A stretch of DNA of 64,000 nt, taken from Acidimicrobiaceae bacterium. GTDB lineage: Bacteria > Actinomycetota > Acidimicrobiia > Acidimicrobiales > Ilumatobacteraceae. Location: the NCBI GenBank assembly GCA_024641005.1, contig JAHEDX010000001.1, positions 1 through 64,000 on the forward strand, in the 5' to 3' direction. This document shows, piece after piece, positions 8,048-16,597 of the stretch. The first letter of the stretch is position 1. Each line of letters opens with the position of its first letter. Both the position numbers and the translations under genes were made by a program. The notes beneath the pieces are model-generated. The model was not told the origin of the DNA, did no database searches, and saw only the letters and a program-made list of their open reading frames with translations.

Positions 8048-9226
8048 TCAGGTACGCGGGAAGTTGTACAGCTCGCGAGCGTTCAGCTCGACGATCTTGT
8101 GGACCTCTTCGTCGGGCACGTCGTGGAAGATCTCGGTGTAGTGCTTGCGGCTGTTCGGCCACAGCGAGTCGGAGTGTGGATAGTCGACCTCGCAGGTGAT
8201 GCGGTCGATACCGATCAGGTTTCGGACCTTGACACCGAACTGGTCGTCGATGAAGCAGCCCCAGAAATGCTTGTCCATCAGTTCGGACGGACGCTGGTCG
8301 AAGTCGATCTTCTGGTACCAGCGGTGACGTTCCCACGTGTAATCGATCCGCTCTCGAATGTAGGGCATCCAGCCGATGCCACCCTCGGCGAGCACGAACT
8401 TGAGCCCGGGATGCTTCTGCAGTACCCCCGAGAACAGCAGATCGGACACCGTCCACATCAGGTTGGTGGCGAACAGCGAGATCGCGACGGCGAACGGGGC
8501 GTTGTCCTGCAAGCCGCCGTCGGCGAGGTTGTCGGTGCTCATGCCAGCCAATCCGAACGACGGGACGAAGCTCGACGAACCGAAGTGCAGCGAGATCGGA
8601 AGGTTGGTCTCCTCCAGAGCGTTCCACACCGGCTCCCAGTGATCGGTGTGGAACGAGGGGAGCTTCAGTGGCACGGGTGACTCGGGGAAGGTGATGCCCT
8701 TGGCCCCGGCGGCAGCGACGCGGTGGATCTCGGCAACGGTCTCATCGACGTTCCAGTACGGCACCATCGCCAGCGGGATGAAACGATCTGGGGCGAACCC
8801 GTACCATTCCTCGAGATTGAAATCGTTCCACGCCGCGATGCAGAGACGGGCGAGTTCCTTGTCGTCAGCCCTGGCGAGCGCGCCCCCGGCGAATCCAGGC
8901 ATCGACGGGTAGCAGCAAGCGACCTGCACGCCGTCGACGTCCATGTCGGCGACGCGCGCTTTGGGGTCGTAGCAACCGGGGATCATCTGGTCGTAGCGGA
9001 CGGGCTCCATGCCGTAGTCCTTCGGCTCCTTGCCGGCCACGGCGTTGAGCCCGATGTACGGGAAGATCTTCCCGTCGTATTTCCAAACTTGATGGCCGCC
9101 CTCGATCTCGACGATTTGGGGCCCGATCTCCCGGTACTTCTCGGGGAGCCGCTCGGTCCAGACCCTGGGGTGTTCGATGAGGTGGTCGTCGACCGAGACG
9201 ATGTGCATATGGTCCTGAAGAGGCAA
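8048..9226 (-). CDS. Amidohydrolase-2 family metal-dependent TIM-barrel protein
   Basis: A 392-residue member of the ACMSD/LigW-type amidohydrolase-2 family. Likely metal-site elements are VSVDDHLIE near residue 12, SLHFGSSSF in the middle, and CEVDYPHSDS near the C-terminus, where the Asp usually completes the site; AEGGIGWMPYIRERID is a further family signature. Members decarboxylate, hydrate or hydrolyse acidic aromatic or ring-opened substrates. It is closest in this window to the protein at 34114-35370, which shares DDHLIE, ITFPE and DYPHSDS. It stands alone, divergent from a small gene at 9278, with a 14-nt palindrome between them and a hairpin after its stop. Confidence 0.85.
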   Translation of the reverse strand: MPLQDHMHIVSVDDHLIEHPRVWTERLPEKYREIGPQIVEIEGGHQVWKYDGKIFPYIGLNAVAGKEPKDYGMEPVRYDQMIPGCYDPKARVADMDVDGVQVACCYPSMPGFAGGALARADDKELARLCIAAWNDFNLEEWYGFAPDRFIPLAMVPYWNVDETVAEIHRVAAAGAKGITFPESPVPLKLPSFHTDHWEPVWNALEETNLPISLHFGSSSFVPSFGLAGMSTDNLADGGLQDNAPFAVAISLFATNLMWTVSDLLFSGVLQKHPGLKFVLAEGGIGWMPYIRERIDYTWERHRWYQKIDFDQRPSELMDKHFWGCFIDDQFGVKVRNLIGIDRITCEVDYPHSDSLWPNSRKHYTEIFHDVPDEEVHKIVELNARELYNFPRT

Positions 9227-9255
9227 GGAACGATCCTTTCGTGACGGCTTGCGGT

Positions 9256-9269
9256 GAACCTCGAGGTTC
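9256..9269. promoter_or_regulatory. 14-nt perfect palindrome in a divergent promoter
   Basis: GAACCTCGAGGTTC lies between the amidohydrolase start (9226, minus) and the small gene at 9278 (plus). It differs in sequence from the TGACA sites and is a candidate operator for an unidentified regulator. Confidence 0.45.
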
Positions 9270-9277
9270 GTGGTTCA

Positions 9278-9622
9278 ATGCGAGACATGATGGCTCAGAA
9301 TCCAGCACACCACGAATCTGACGTTCCTGTCAACACAGACGGCCCGGCGGTCATGGGTGCTGACGGCGCGGACGAGGTGATGGTCGAACGAACCGACGAA
9401 GAAGACCACGACCTTCTGACGTTCGGAGAGGCCGGTGCTCGGCTGAGCGAAGAGGTCATCAAGCAGGAACGGGTGATCGAACGACTCCGATTGGGCGGCG
9501 CCACCGAGGATGTGATCGCCGGTGCAACGAGTCGTCTGGACGCCTTGCGGCTTGCGGCCGAACGCAATCGACCACCCTCGCTCGACAATCTCAAGTCGTC
9601 CGGATTCTTCGGGCAGAGGTGA
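9278..9622 (+). CDS. Small acidic-helical protein of unknown function
   Basis: I do not recognise this family. The 114-residue product has a low-complexity acidic N-terminal part (VNTDGPAVMGADGADEVMVE) followed by a likely helical hairpin: LTFGEAGARLSEEVIKQERV, IERLRLGG, then DVIAGATSRLDALRLAAERN, ending PSLDNLKSSGFFGQR. There is no signal peptide or membrane segment. The start is uncertain: ATGs at 9278, 9287 and 9290 are all in frame and none has a clear Shine-Dalgarno. The regular charge pattern and codon use in the second half support a real protein. It is divergent from the amidohydrolase and may share the operator at 9256-9269. Confidence 0.55.
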   Translation: MRDMMAQNPAHHESDVPVNTDGPAVMGADGADEVMVERTDEEDHDLLTFGEAGARLSEEVIKQERVIERLRLGGATEDVIAGATSRLDALRLAAERNRPPSLDNLKSSGFFGQR

Positions 9623-9664
9623 CGACCGGCCATCGCCAACGGGCGCGTCACCTGGATGACGGCT

Positions 9665-10882
9665 TCAGCGGTCGGGTACGAGTGCCACACCGCTCAGCAG
9701 TCTGCGTGCCGTGCGGGTGACTCCCACTGATTCGACCACCGCCGCACCGTCATCCGACCTCGTGCGAACCGCCACTTCCGTGACGCCCTTGGGGTGAGCG
9801 AGCCGGATCGGACCCTGCGTCGGAGCGCTCAACATGTCGAACGGGATGGTGCCGGGCAATGACGCGGCCGCAGCCACACACATCGCGGTCGTCAGTGGGA
9901 TCGCATGATGGAAGCGCTGCATCGATGTCGACCGCACGATCAGATCGTGGTCCTCGGTTCCGATCACTCGTCGTCCCGCGACCTGGTGTTGACGTCGCGC
10001 CCCGAGTAGTGCGATTCGCGGCAGAGCGGGCGAGCGTTCCAGGGCCTCGGCCTCGGTAGTGCAGAAGCCGAGTGCCACCGCGGCGGCGGCGCGAACCGAC
10101 TCGATCCGCGCCTCGAGCGTGTTGTCGAGGTTCAGTTCGGCGGGGTTGGCGGTCGGATCTATTCCGAGGTCCGCTGCGCTGAGCATCACGACGGGTGCGG
10201 TGACATCGGCGATCGTGACCTCGAAGGTGCCGCCGGACGTCGGTTCGAGGGTGGTGCGGACTCCGCCGGCAGGAAACAGCTGTCCCGTAACCGCGCCGGC
10301 CGGGTCGAGATAGTCGGTGGTGATCGGCGCGGCCGAGCCGGGTACCCCGTCGAGCCGATAGTCGCCGTCCCAAGCGAACTCGCCATCGGCGACGGGCACC
10401 CGAGCGGTGATGCGCCGGCCGGTGTTGAGGTTGTAGAGCCGTACGTCGACGGTTCCGGACGCCGCATCCGCGAGCTCGATGAGACCATCGTCGATCGCGT
10501 ACGGAGCGACCGCTGCCGTCAGATTGCCGCAGTTCCCCTTCGCGTCGACGACGGGCCGGTCGATACCGACTTGGAAGAACATGTAGTCGAGGTCGCAATC
10601 CGTCCGTTCCGAACGACGGACCGCAACCACCTTGCTCGTGGACGACATGGTCCCGCCCAGGCCGTCGATCTGCATCGGGTCCGGCGAGCCCATCAGAGCG
10701 AGCAGAAATCGATCCCGGGCATCGGCATCGCCGGGGAGGTCATCAGCACGGACGAACACGCCCTTGCTGGTGCCGCCTCGCATGATCACGATCGGAAGGC
10801 TGGTCGACGACCGCCGTCGAGACGGAGCAGCGTCGGGCGCTCGGGTCAGCGGCTCGGCTGTGTCGTGAGGTCTGGGGTCCAC
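9665..10882 (-). CDS. PrpF-family isomerase (aconitate/oxalomesaconate-type)
   Basis: A 405-residue protein of the PrpF family, which shifts double bonds in unsaturated di- and tricarboxylic acids (aconitate isomerase PrpF, 4-oxalomesaconate tautomerase GalD). Signatures are IVIMRGGTSKGVFVR (K40 in the substrate loop), IDGLGGTMSSTSKVV, and GNCGN with C118, followed by the second diaminopimelate-epimerase-like half. The GTG start at 10880-10882 lacks an obvious Shine-Dalgarno, and the first 29 residues look like a non-conserved extension. It is the last gene of the GntR-led operon, 21 nt after the dioxygenase-like gene, and probably isomerises the ring-opened product. Confidence 0.85.
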   Translation of the reverse strand: MDPRPHDTAEPLTRAPDAAPSRRRSSTSLPIVIMRGGTSKGVFVRADDLPGDADARDRFLLALMGSPDPMQIDGLGGTMSSTSKVVAVRRSERTDCDLDYMFFQVGIDRPVVDAKGNCGNLTAAVAPYAIDDGLIELADAASGTVDVRLYNLNTGRRITARVPVADGEFAWDGDYRLDGVPGSAAPITTDYLDPAGAVTGQLFPAGGVRTTLEPTSGGTFEVTIADVTAPVVMLSAADLGIDPTANPAELNLDNTLEARIESVRAAAAVALGFCTTEAEALERSPALPRIALLGARRQHQVAGRRVIGTEDHDLIVRSTSMQRFHHAIPLTTAMCVAAAASLPGTIPFDMLSAPTQGPIRLAHPKGVTEVAVRTRSDDGAAVVESVGVTRTARRLLSGVALVPDR

Positions 10883-10903
10883 GTATGACAGCTTCGACGA
10901 CGC

Positions 10904-12043
10904 TCAGAGCCAGGCGCTCGGGTACGCCGGGTCATCTGCGGGAATCGCATTGGTCGTCAGCTGCAGCGGATTGATGATGTCGATGAGTACGGCCCAGAGT
11001 TCGTTCATCAGCCCTGGTTCGGCACGATCGTGACCGGGCTTGGCACCGTGCCCGGCCGCTCGGGTGTGGACCGTCAACTTTTCGAGGCCGTGCACTTGAG
11101 CGCCCTCGCTCGCCACCCGATACAGGATCTCGTCACAGTCCGTGTTGTGATCAGGGATGTTCGGGATCGCGTCCGGGTGGTCAGGGAAACGGGCCGGCGT
11201 GATCGCCGAGACGAGCGCTCCTTCACATTCGAACACTGCGTCCATGTCGGGGTCGAGGCTCACGCGACCACTGAAGGGTTCGACGTCGCGCATGTTCAAG
11301 GCGTAGGGGTACAGCGCCCCCGCCCAGCCCACTACGTCCAACGGGTGACTGTCGAGAACGTAGGTGGTGACGATCTCATTGACCTTCACGGCAATCTCGA
11401 ACTCACCCTTCTCGTCGGTCGGATCGCCGAGCTCGGGAACGCGGATGTCTCGTTCGGAATAGGTGGCCCGCGACATGAACTGACCGACGTTGTTGCGGTA
11501 GCGGGCCGGCGGCTGGATCTGGCCTCTCGTCTCGAGGAGGATCATTCGCTGCGGCTCGGCGTTCGGCAGGATTCGCCATGTGGCCCCGCGCGGAACGCAG
11601 ATGAAGTCCATCGGGCCGTAGTGGAGAACGCCGAACGTGGACTCGAAGGTGCCCGTGCCCTGCACGATGAAGAGCAACTCGTCCCGCTCGGCATTGCGAT
11701 AGAAGCGGTCGCTGGATCGATCCGGAGAAGCGACCGAGTACGACAGATCAGCGTTGAACGCGACGGGTACACGGGAGTCGAGAATGTCGCCAGACGCCTT
11801 CAACAGCGCTGGATCGATGATGTGGTTTCGAACGACTCCTTCGTTCCACGGCTCGAGCGGCAACGTCGTCAGGGGCTCGACGCGGAGCACCCTGCTCGGT
11901 TGGTTGATGCGGTACAGCAGCGACAACGGTCCGTTGAATCCGAGCGAGTTGTGCAGCTCTTCGTAGTAGCGCCCGCCATTGGGTTTTGGCAGCACCGTGA
12001 AATGCTTGGCCGGGATCGTTCCCCGTTCCTGGTAGTACGTCAT
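10904..12043 (-). CDS. Homogentisate 1,2-dioxygenase-like cupin oxygenase
   Basis: This 379-residue protein follows the homogentisate dioxygenase plan: YRINQPSRVLRVEPL at 44-58, SDRFYRNAERDELLFIVQG at 111-129, and YGPMDFICVPRGATWRI at 142-158. Candidate iron ligands equivalent to His335, Glu341 and His371 of the human enzyme are H299 and E305 in HNTDCDE and H332 in GHGAKPG. The C-terminal segment differs enough from true HmgA that another ring or C-C bond is likely to be the target. The long upstream frame covers the next gene, so I took the ATG at 12041-12043. It lies in a cluster with PrpF, hydrolase, lyase and amidohydrolase genes. Confidence 0.75.
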   Translation of the reverse strand: MTYYQERGTIPAKHFTVLPKPNGGRYYEELHNSLGFNGPLSLLYRINQPSRVLRVEPLTTLPLEPWNEGVVRNHIIDPALLKASGDILDSRVPVAFNADLSYSVASPDRSSDRFYRNAERDELLFIVQGTGTFESTFGVLHYGPMDFICVPRGATWRILPNAEPQRMILLETRGQIQPPARYRNNVGQFMSRATYSERDIRVPELGDPTDEKGEFEIAVKVNEIVTTYVLDSHPLDVVGWAGALYPYALNMRDVEPFSGRVSLDPDMDAVFECEGALVSAITPARFPDHPDAIPNIPDHNTDCDEILYRVASEGAQVHGLEKLTVHTRAAGHGAKPGHDRAEPGLMNELWAVLIDIINPLQLTTNAIPADDPAYPSAWL

Positions 12044-12081
12044 GGTTGCTCCTTCAGTGCCGAGATCGGCATCGATCGCCG

Positions 12082-13380
12082 TCAGAAACCTGATCCGAAG
12101 TTGCTGTGAAGCCAATCGGTCACAGCGTCGGTTCCGTCGGCGATACGTGGGCCCGAGGTTCCGTCGGGATGAATCGGGAATCCGAAGTGATCCGCCTTCG
12201 GAATCAGAACCAGATCCTTGACGGCCGATTTCGCGGCGTCGAATGTCGCCCGAACTTTCGTCATTTGTGTGATGTTGTCGCCGAGGTAGTGCACGGTCAA
12301 CAGGGGCTCTTCGAGATGGCCGAGACAGGCTTCGGTGTCGGCGCGGCTGGTGTTGGCACTCCAGGTGCTGAGCCAGGCTTCTGGGGTCAGAAACTTGACC
12401 AGGCCGGACTGGCCACTCTGTCCTGCGAAGTCGCCCATCGCACCGCCGTAGTTGAGCAGATCGGGGCGAAGATGGTTGGTGTAGGCGCAGAGCCGACGGT
12501 CGTCGGGTTCGATCGAGAGGTCGAGCATCGCCGGGTCGGCCATCGTGCGATGCACGACGACGTGCTGGGTGTGTGAAGCAACTCGCTCGCCATGTGGGTC
12601 CGGCCGGGAACGGAACTCGGCCTCGGCGTTGCGGCGATGTTCGATCGAGGCACGAGCGAACGCGTCGATTCGGTCGATCCGAGCCTGCTGTGCCTCGGCG
12701 TGTTTCGTCAGGAAGTCGGCCGAGTACGTACTCCCTTCTGGTAGTTGACGGAAGCCGTTGCGCGGGTCGTACATGTCGAGGGTCGACTCCCATTCGAGCG
12801 GCTTGGTCTCGTCCAAGAGCGATGGGTCGATCCGTTTGCGAAGTGAGATCGCCTCGCCGGGGTGTCCGCCGATGATCACGATCGCGTCTGCTGCCGGCAG
12901 GTCGGCGCCGGGGAGGTCGATCTGGTCTCCGGCCGGTGTGTCGCGTAGTCGCGTCGAGGGCGTCGTCCTGGCCTGCCATTGATAGAACGCCGCGAGCGGT
13001 GCACCGCCGCTGTTTCCCAGAAGTACCACCGTTTCGCACCCACGCGATCGGAGTAGTTGCACACCGGCCGCAACGTCGAGCAGCAGGGTCTCATGGATCG
13101 TGGCGGTGTCGTTGTTGACCCAGCGGCCCGCTCGAGCGAGGACCATGCACCCGGCCTCGACGAGGGGTGGCACGTTGTAGTTGAACGTTTGATCGGTCCG
13201 GGGGTGCATGATGTGCACACCGACCCGTGGCCGTCGTGCAGTCGGTACGTAGAGATGGCCACGCGACCTGCCGCCGTCTTCGGCAACGAGCTGTACAGCC
13301 TCGACCGTGCATCCGGTGATGTCGCCGAGGTTGACGTTCGCACCAGTCGGCAGCCGCGTCGAGTCGCTGAGGGTTGTCAT
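12082..13380 (-). CDS. Alpha/beta-hydrolase
   Basis: A 432-residue serine hydrolase. The nucleophile elbow is VVLLGNSGGAPLA with S124, and a candidate histidine lies near the C-terminus in LIPKADHFGFP. The middle (about 150-340) carries a large helical lid with DMYDPRNGFRQLPEGSTYS and ERVASHTQHVVVHRTMADP. This size and lid fit hydrolases acting on esters or on C-C bonds of ring-cleavage diketones. It is encoded 31 nt after the lyase gene and 38 nt before the dioxygenase-like gene, within the GntR-led operon, so a role in cutting the oxygenated intermediate is plausible but not shown. Confidence 0.8.
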   Translation of the reverse strand: MTTLSDSTRLPTGANVNLGDITGCTVEAVQLVAEDGGRSRGHLYVPTARRPRVGVHIMHPRTDQTFNYNVPPLVEAGCMVLARAGRWVNNDTATIHETLLLDVAAGVQLLRSRGCETVVLLGNSGGAPLAAFYQWQARTTPSTRLRDTPAGDQIDLPGADLPAADAIVIIGGHPGEAISLRKRIDPSLLDETKPLEWESTLDMYDPRNGFRQLPEGSTYSADFLTKHAEAQQARIDRIDAFARASIEHRRNAEAEFRSRPDPHGERVASHTQHVVVHRTMADPAMLDLSIEPDDRRLCAYTNHLRPDLLNYGGAMGDFAGQSGQSGLVKFLTPEAWLSTWSANTSRADTEACLGHLEEPLLTVHYLGDNITQMTKVRATFDAAKSAVKDLVLIPKADHFGFPIHPDGTSGPRIADGTDAVTDWLHSNFGSGF

Positions 13381-13411
13381 GATGGCGTCCGTTTCTGATG
13401 GGTGGGGCGGG

Positions 13412-14287
13412 TCACGCCGGTGCCTCAGGTGGTGGGGTGGTGTTGTATCGAGTGCCCAGAGCGTCGAAATGCGTCTTCCGAACGAGTCGCTGGCGCTCGT
13501 CCCATGACGCGATCGGCGGATCGTGTTGGTTGTTGGTGTCGGTGCGAAGATGTTCGAGGGTCTCGCGAACGGCATGAATGCTCGCCAGCAACGGGAGGTT
13601 CGCGAACAACGCGAAGGTGTAGCCGAGTTCGGCGATGTGCTCGGTCGGCACGTGGGGAGTGACGCCACCGTGCACCAGGTTCAGGATCTTCGGTCCGGGT
13701 ACCTCGGCGGCGACGATGTCGACTTCCTCGATCGTTTGGGGTGCCTCGACGAACACGATGTCGGCGCCGGCGTCGCGATACAAGTTCCCTCGTCGACAGG
13801 CTTCCTCGAGTCCGAACTCGTATCGAGCGTCGGTGCGCGCCACGATGAGGCAGCCTGCGTCTCGACGAGCGTCGCAGGCCGCAGCCACCTTGTCGACCAT
13901 CTCCTCGGCGCTCACCACCGACTTGTCGGCGAAGTGACCACAACGCTTCGGAAATGTCTGATCCTCGATCTGGATCGCGTCGGCGCCGGCGCTCTCGAGC
14001 GCTCGAACCGTTCGCCACACATTGACCGCGTTCCCGAAGCCGGTATCGGCGTCGACGATCAGTGGGATGTCGACGGCCTCCCTGATCGCGGCGACGTGGG
14101 CGACGATCTCGGTCACCGTCAGTAAGCCGATGTCGGGGACACCGAGGAACGTGTTGGCGATCCCGGCGCCCGTGACATACACCGCGTCGAAACCGGAATC
14201 CTCGACGAGTCGTGCTGTCAGGGCGTTCGGCGCGCCGGGAAGGATCGTGACGCTGTCGCGTTCGATCAACTCGCGGATCGTGGTCAC
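13412..14287 (-). CDS. Isocitrate lyase/PEP mutase-family lyase (dimethylmalate- or methylisocitrate-lyase-like)
   Basis: A 291-residue member of the isocitrate lyase superfamily: magnesium-binding VDADTGFGN at 78-86, the active-site loop KRCGH at 114-118 with catalytic C116, and ARTDA further on. Members with this length and KRCGH cleave 2-methylisocitrate, 2,3-dimethylmalate, oxaloacetate or similar acids to pyruvate or oxaloacetate plus a second acid. GTG at 14285-14287 gives the standard VTTIRELIE N-terminus. Placed between amidohydrolase and alpha/beta-hydrolase genes, it is the best candidate for the final C-C cleavage of this operon's pathway, releasing central metabolites. Confidence 0.87.
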   Translation of the reverse strand: MTTIRELIERDSVTILPGAPNALTARLVEDSGFDAVYVTGAGIANTFLGVPDIGLLTVTEIVAHVAAIREAVDIPLIVDADTGFGNAVNVWRTVRALESAGADAIQIEDQTFPKRCGHFADKSVVSAEEMVDKVAAACDARRDAGCLIVARTDARYEFGLEEACRRGNLYRDAGADIVFVEAPQTIEEVDIVAAEVPGPKILNLVHGGVTPHVPTEHIAELGYTFALFANLPLLASIHAVRETLEHLRTDTNNQHDPPIASWDERQRLVRKTHFDALGTRYNTTPPPEAPA

Positions 14288-14330
14288 CCGCGGGCTCCTC
14301 CCGGAACCGACCACTGCGACCGGGCCCGCA

Positions 14331-15575
14331 TCACAGCTCCAGTTGGTAGAGCTCGGCTGCGTTGTCCTGGAGAATCCGTCGCACCGTGTGTGCGTCGAGA
14401 CCCGCCAGAACATCCGCGAAGTGCTCCCTTGCTCCCGGGTACATGCAAGTCGGGTGCGGGATGTCGGTCTCGACGAGCACGTTGTTGACTCCGATCTCCT
14501 CCAGCGCATGCTTGGGACCGAAGCGCTCGAACCAGAACATCACGTAGATGTGATCGTTGAAGTACTCGCGAGGGCGCCGCTTGTTGAACGACACCTCGCT
14601 CGGAGCGACGACCATCTCGTCGAGCTGCCACTCCAGTGATTCGAGCAGGAACGGAATCCATCCGATCCCACTCTCGGCCGAGACCACCTTGAGCTTCTCG
14701 TAGCGATCGAACAGGTTGCTGCACACCAGATTGGTGATGATGCGGGCGTTGCTCATGTACCCCTGGATGGCCGTGACTGCCAGCTGCCGCATCGGGCCGA
14801 ATGACGCAAAACTCGGATTTGCGACCTTGGGGATCTCGTTCGTCGGCTTCTGGACGAGCTGCAGCGCTCGACGGGCTTCGACCTCGTCGCGGCGATTTCC
14901 CGAACCGATGTGGAAGTTGACGACGGAGCCGGTCGAGTTGAAGATGTCCCACATGGGCTCGTAATAGGGCTCGTCGAGCTCGGGGAGACCCAAGAGTTCG
15001 GGCCGATCGGTGAGCGTGAAGCCGCGAATGCCGGCGTCGATCAGGCGGGTCATTTCCTTCACGGTGTAGTCCATGTCCCAGATCGGGATCATCGCCTGAG
15101 GAAGCAATCGGTCGTTCGACTGCCGCTGAACGTCGACGTAGAAGTCGTTCAACGTCTCGAGCACGACGGCGCGCAGGTCGAGGTCGTCGACGGCGAAGAT
15201 GTGATTCGAGGAGAATCCGATCCCGTTCGGATACAGGACCTGTGCCCAGATCCCGATCTGATCGAGCAGCTCGAGTCGTTCTTTCACGCTCCAGGCGCAG
15301 GGATCGATCGCGTCGAATGGCTGCATCACCCATTCGCCGAGCACCTTCTCGCGGCCGCGCTTGAGTGTGTTGCCACCGATGCTCGCCCACGGCTGACCGT
15401 CGAGGAACCAGTGGGTCTTCCCGTCGATGGTGCGCTGTTCTGGTACACGACTCTTCCACGACGATGCGGCGCGGCTGGACCACAGATCCGGAGGTTCGGT
15501 GAAATGGGAATCCGTATCGATGATCTTGATGCCGTCGAGATCGGCGACCGCGGGGGCAGGTTCGGTAATGGTCAT
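14331..15575 (-). CDS. Amidohydrolase-2 family hydratase/decarboxylase
   Basis: A 414-residue amidohydrolase-2 protein: IIDTDSHFTEPPDLW around 18-32, VNFHIGSGN in the middle, SAESGIGWIPFLLESLEW, and VETDIPHPTC near the end, giving the His/Asp metal-site pattern of ACMSD, LigJ and LigW relatives. LigJ hydrates 4-oxalomesaconate, the substrate or product of GalD-type PrpF proteins, so the combination here with PrpF is suggestive. It is the first enzyme gene after the GntR regulator (69-nt gap), followed 43 nt later by the lyase gene. Exact reaction unknown. Confidence 0.85.
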   Translation of the reverse strand: MTITEPAPAVADLDGIKIIDTDSHFTEPPDLWSSRAASSWKSRVPEQRTIDGKTHWFLDGQPWASIGGNTLKRGREKVLGEWVMQPFDAIDPCAWSVKERLELLDQIGIWAQVLYPNGIGFSSNHIFAVDDLDLRAVVLETLNDFYVDVQRQSNDRLLPQAMIPIWDMDYTVKEMTRLIDAGIRGFTLTDRPELLGLPELDEPYYEPMWDIFNSTGSVVNFHIGSGNRRDEVEARRALQLVQKPTNEIPKVANPSFASFGPMRQLAVTAIQGYMSNARIITNLVCSNLFDRYEKLKVVSAESGIGWIPFLLESLEWQLDEMVVAPSEVSFNKRRPREYFNDHIYVMFWFERFGPKHALEEIGVNNVLVETDIPHPTCMYPGAREHFADVLAGLDAHTVRRILQDNAAELYQLEL

Positions 15576-15644
15576 GAGTCAGCTCCTGACGAGTAGAGAT
15601 GTGGTCGGATGGAGAACGTCGCGTGCGGCCCGCTGCAATCGGAC

Positions 15645-16334
15645 CTATTGGTCGTCCGAAGTCGCCGGTTCGTGATTGAGGAGGGATTTCGCGAGATGTC
15701 GAGCCATCGCATCAGCCGCGGCACTGCCGTCGCCGGCAGCGATCGCTCGAACGATGGCATGGTGCTCGTCGAGCGCGTCACGCGCCCGACCCGGCTTGCG
15801 AGCGGAACTCCGTCTCGCGATTCGGATTTGGGTCTGGAGCTCGATCCCGACCGCCAGCAGCGATGGATTGTCTGCGAGTTCGAGAATCTGTCGGTGGAAA
15901 TCGGGCGCTGCCGGGTAGGGCGCATCGGGGTCCGCGCTCAGGATGGCTTCCGCCTCGGCGAGTGACTCGCGCACGGCGGTCACGGCCTGTGGTGAAGCAC
16001 GTTTGGCGGCGAGGCGTGCCGCACCGGACTCGATGATCTCGCGAAACTCGTACATCGTTCGCAGCTCAGCGACGGTGAAGGATCGCACAAACGCTCCGCG
16101 GTGGGGGATGAGCTCCACCAGGCCTTCGGCGGCCAGACGTTGCAGTGCCTCGCGAAGTGGGCCCCGGCTGATCCCCATGCTGTCTGCGATCTCCACCTCG
16201 TTGAGGCGCGCGCCTGAGTCGTACGTCCCCGAGACGATCTGTTCGCGTAGGATCTCGACTGCCTGGTCACGAAAGTTCCAGGTCGCGACCCTGGTCGATG
16301 CGGCGGTCGAAGGGATCTCGGTAGTGGTGCGCAT
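15645..16334 (-). CDS. GntR-family transcriptional regulator with FCD domain
   Basis: A 229-residue regulator: an N-terminal winged helix with VEILREQIVSGTYDSGARLN, a helix-turn-helix ADSMGISRGPLREALQRLA, the wing VELIPHRGAFV, then a helical FCD effector domain with MYEFREIIESGAARLAA and FHRQILELADNPSL. FCD regulators bind organic acids as inducers. I chose the ATG at 16332-16334; a longer frame to 16403 would run through the CAACTGT element at 16401. The regulator heads the operon 9665-16334 and is divergent from the SnoaL/CaiB genes. The two CAACTGT elements upstream, plus copies at 24616 and 31556, are its likely targets. Confidence 0.88.
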   Translation of the reverse strand: MRTTTEIPSTAASTRVATWNFRDQAVEILREQIVSGTYDSGARLNEVEIADSMGISRGPLREALQRLAAEGLVELIPHRGAFVRSFTVAELRTMYEFREIIESGAARLAAKRASPQAVTAVRESLAEAEAILSADPDAPYPAAPDFHRQILELADNPSLLAVGIELQTQIRIARRSSARKPGRARDALDEHHAIVRAIAAGDGSAAADAMARHLAKSLLNHEPATSDDQ

Positions 16335-16400
16335 CGTGGTCTCGCTCGCGGTGTGACGGATGATGAAAGGCCAACGGTAGCAGTCGATCGTTCGGAGTGT

Positions 16401-16416
16401 CAACTGTCAACAACTG
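16401..16416. promoter_or_regulatory. CAACTGT-family operator, site 1
   Basis: CAACTGTCAACAACTG: the left half matches the perfect palindrome at 24616-24631 (CAACTGTC) and the right half is degenerate. It lies in the divergent region between the GntR gene and the SnoaL gene, 43 nt centre to centre from site 2. Confidence 0.5.
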
Positions 16417-16443
16417 GGCGGTGATGGAACGCCGCTCGATTGC

Positions 16444-16459
16444 CAACTGTCAACAGATG
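16444..16459. promoter_or_regulatory. CAACTGT-family operator, site 2
   Basis: CAACTGTCAACAGATG differs from the perfect copy at 24616 at three positions, one on the central axis and two in the right half. Paired with site 1 in the GntR control region, consistent with autoregulation plus control of the divergent CoA-transferase operon. Confidence 0.5.
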
Positions 16460-16597
16460 GCGTGGACTGAGCTACACTCGACCCACGAGGAAGCCAGAGG
16501 GGGCAGATCGCATGGAGACGGGAGTCGCCTCGTCCGACGGAATCGGACGCGAACAGGCGAAATGCAGAGCGAGGGCAACAGATCGCGTCCCGTTGGT

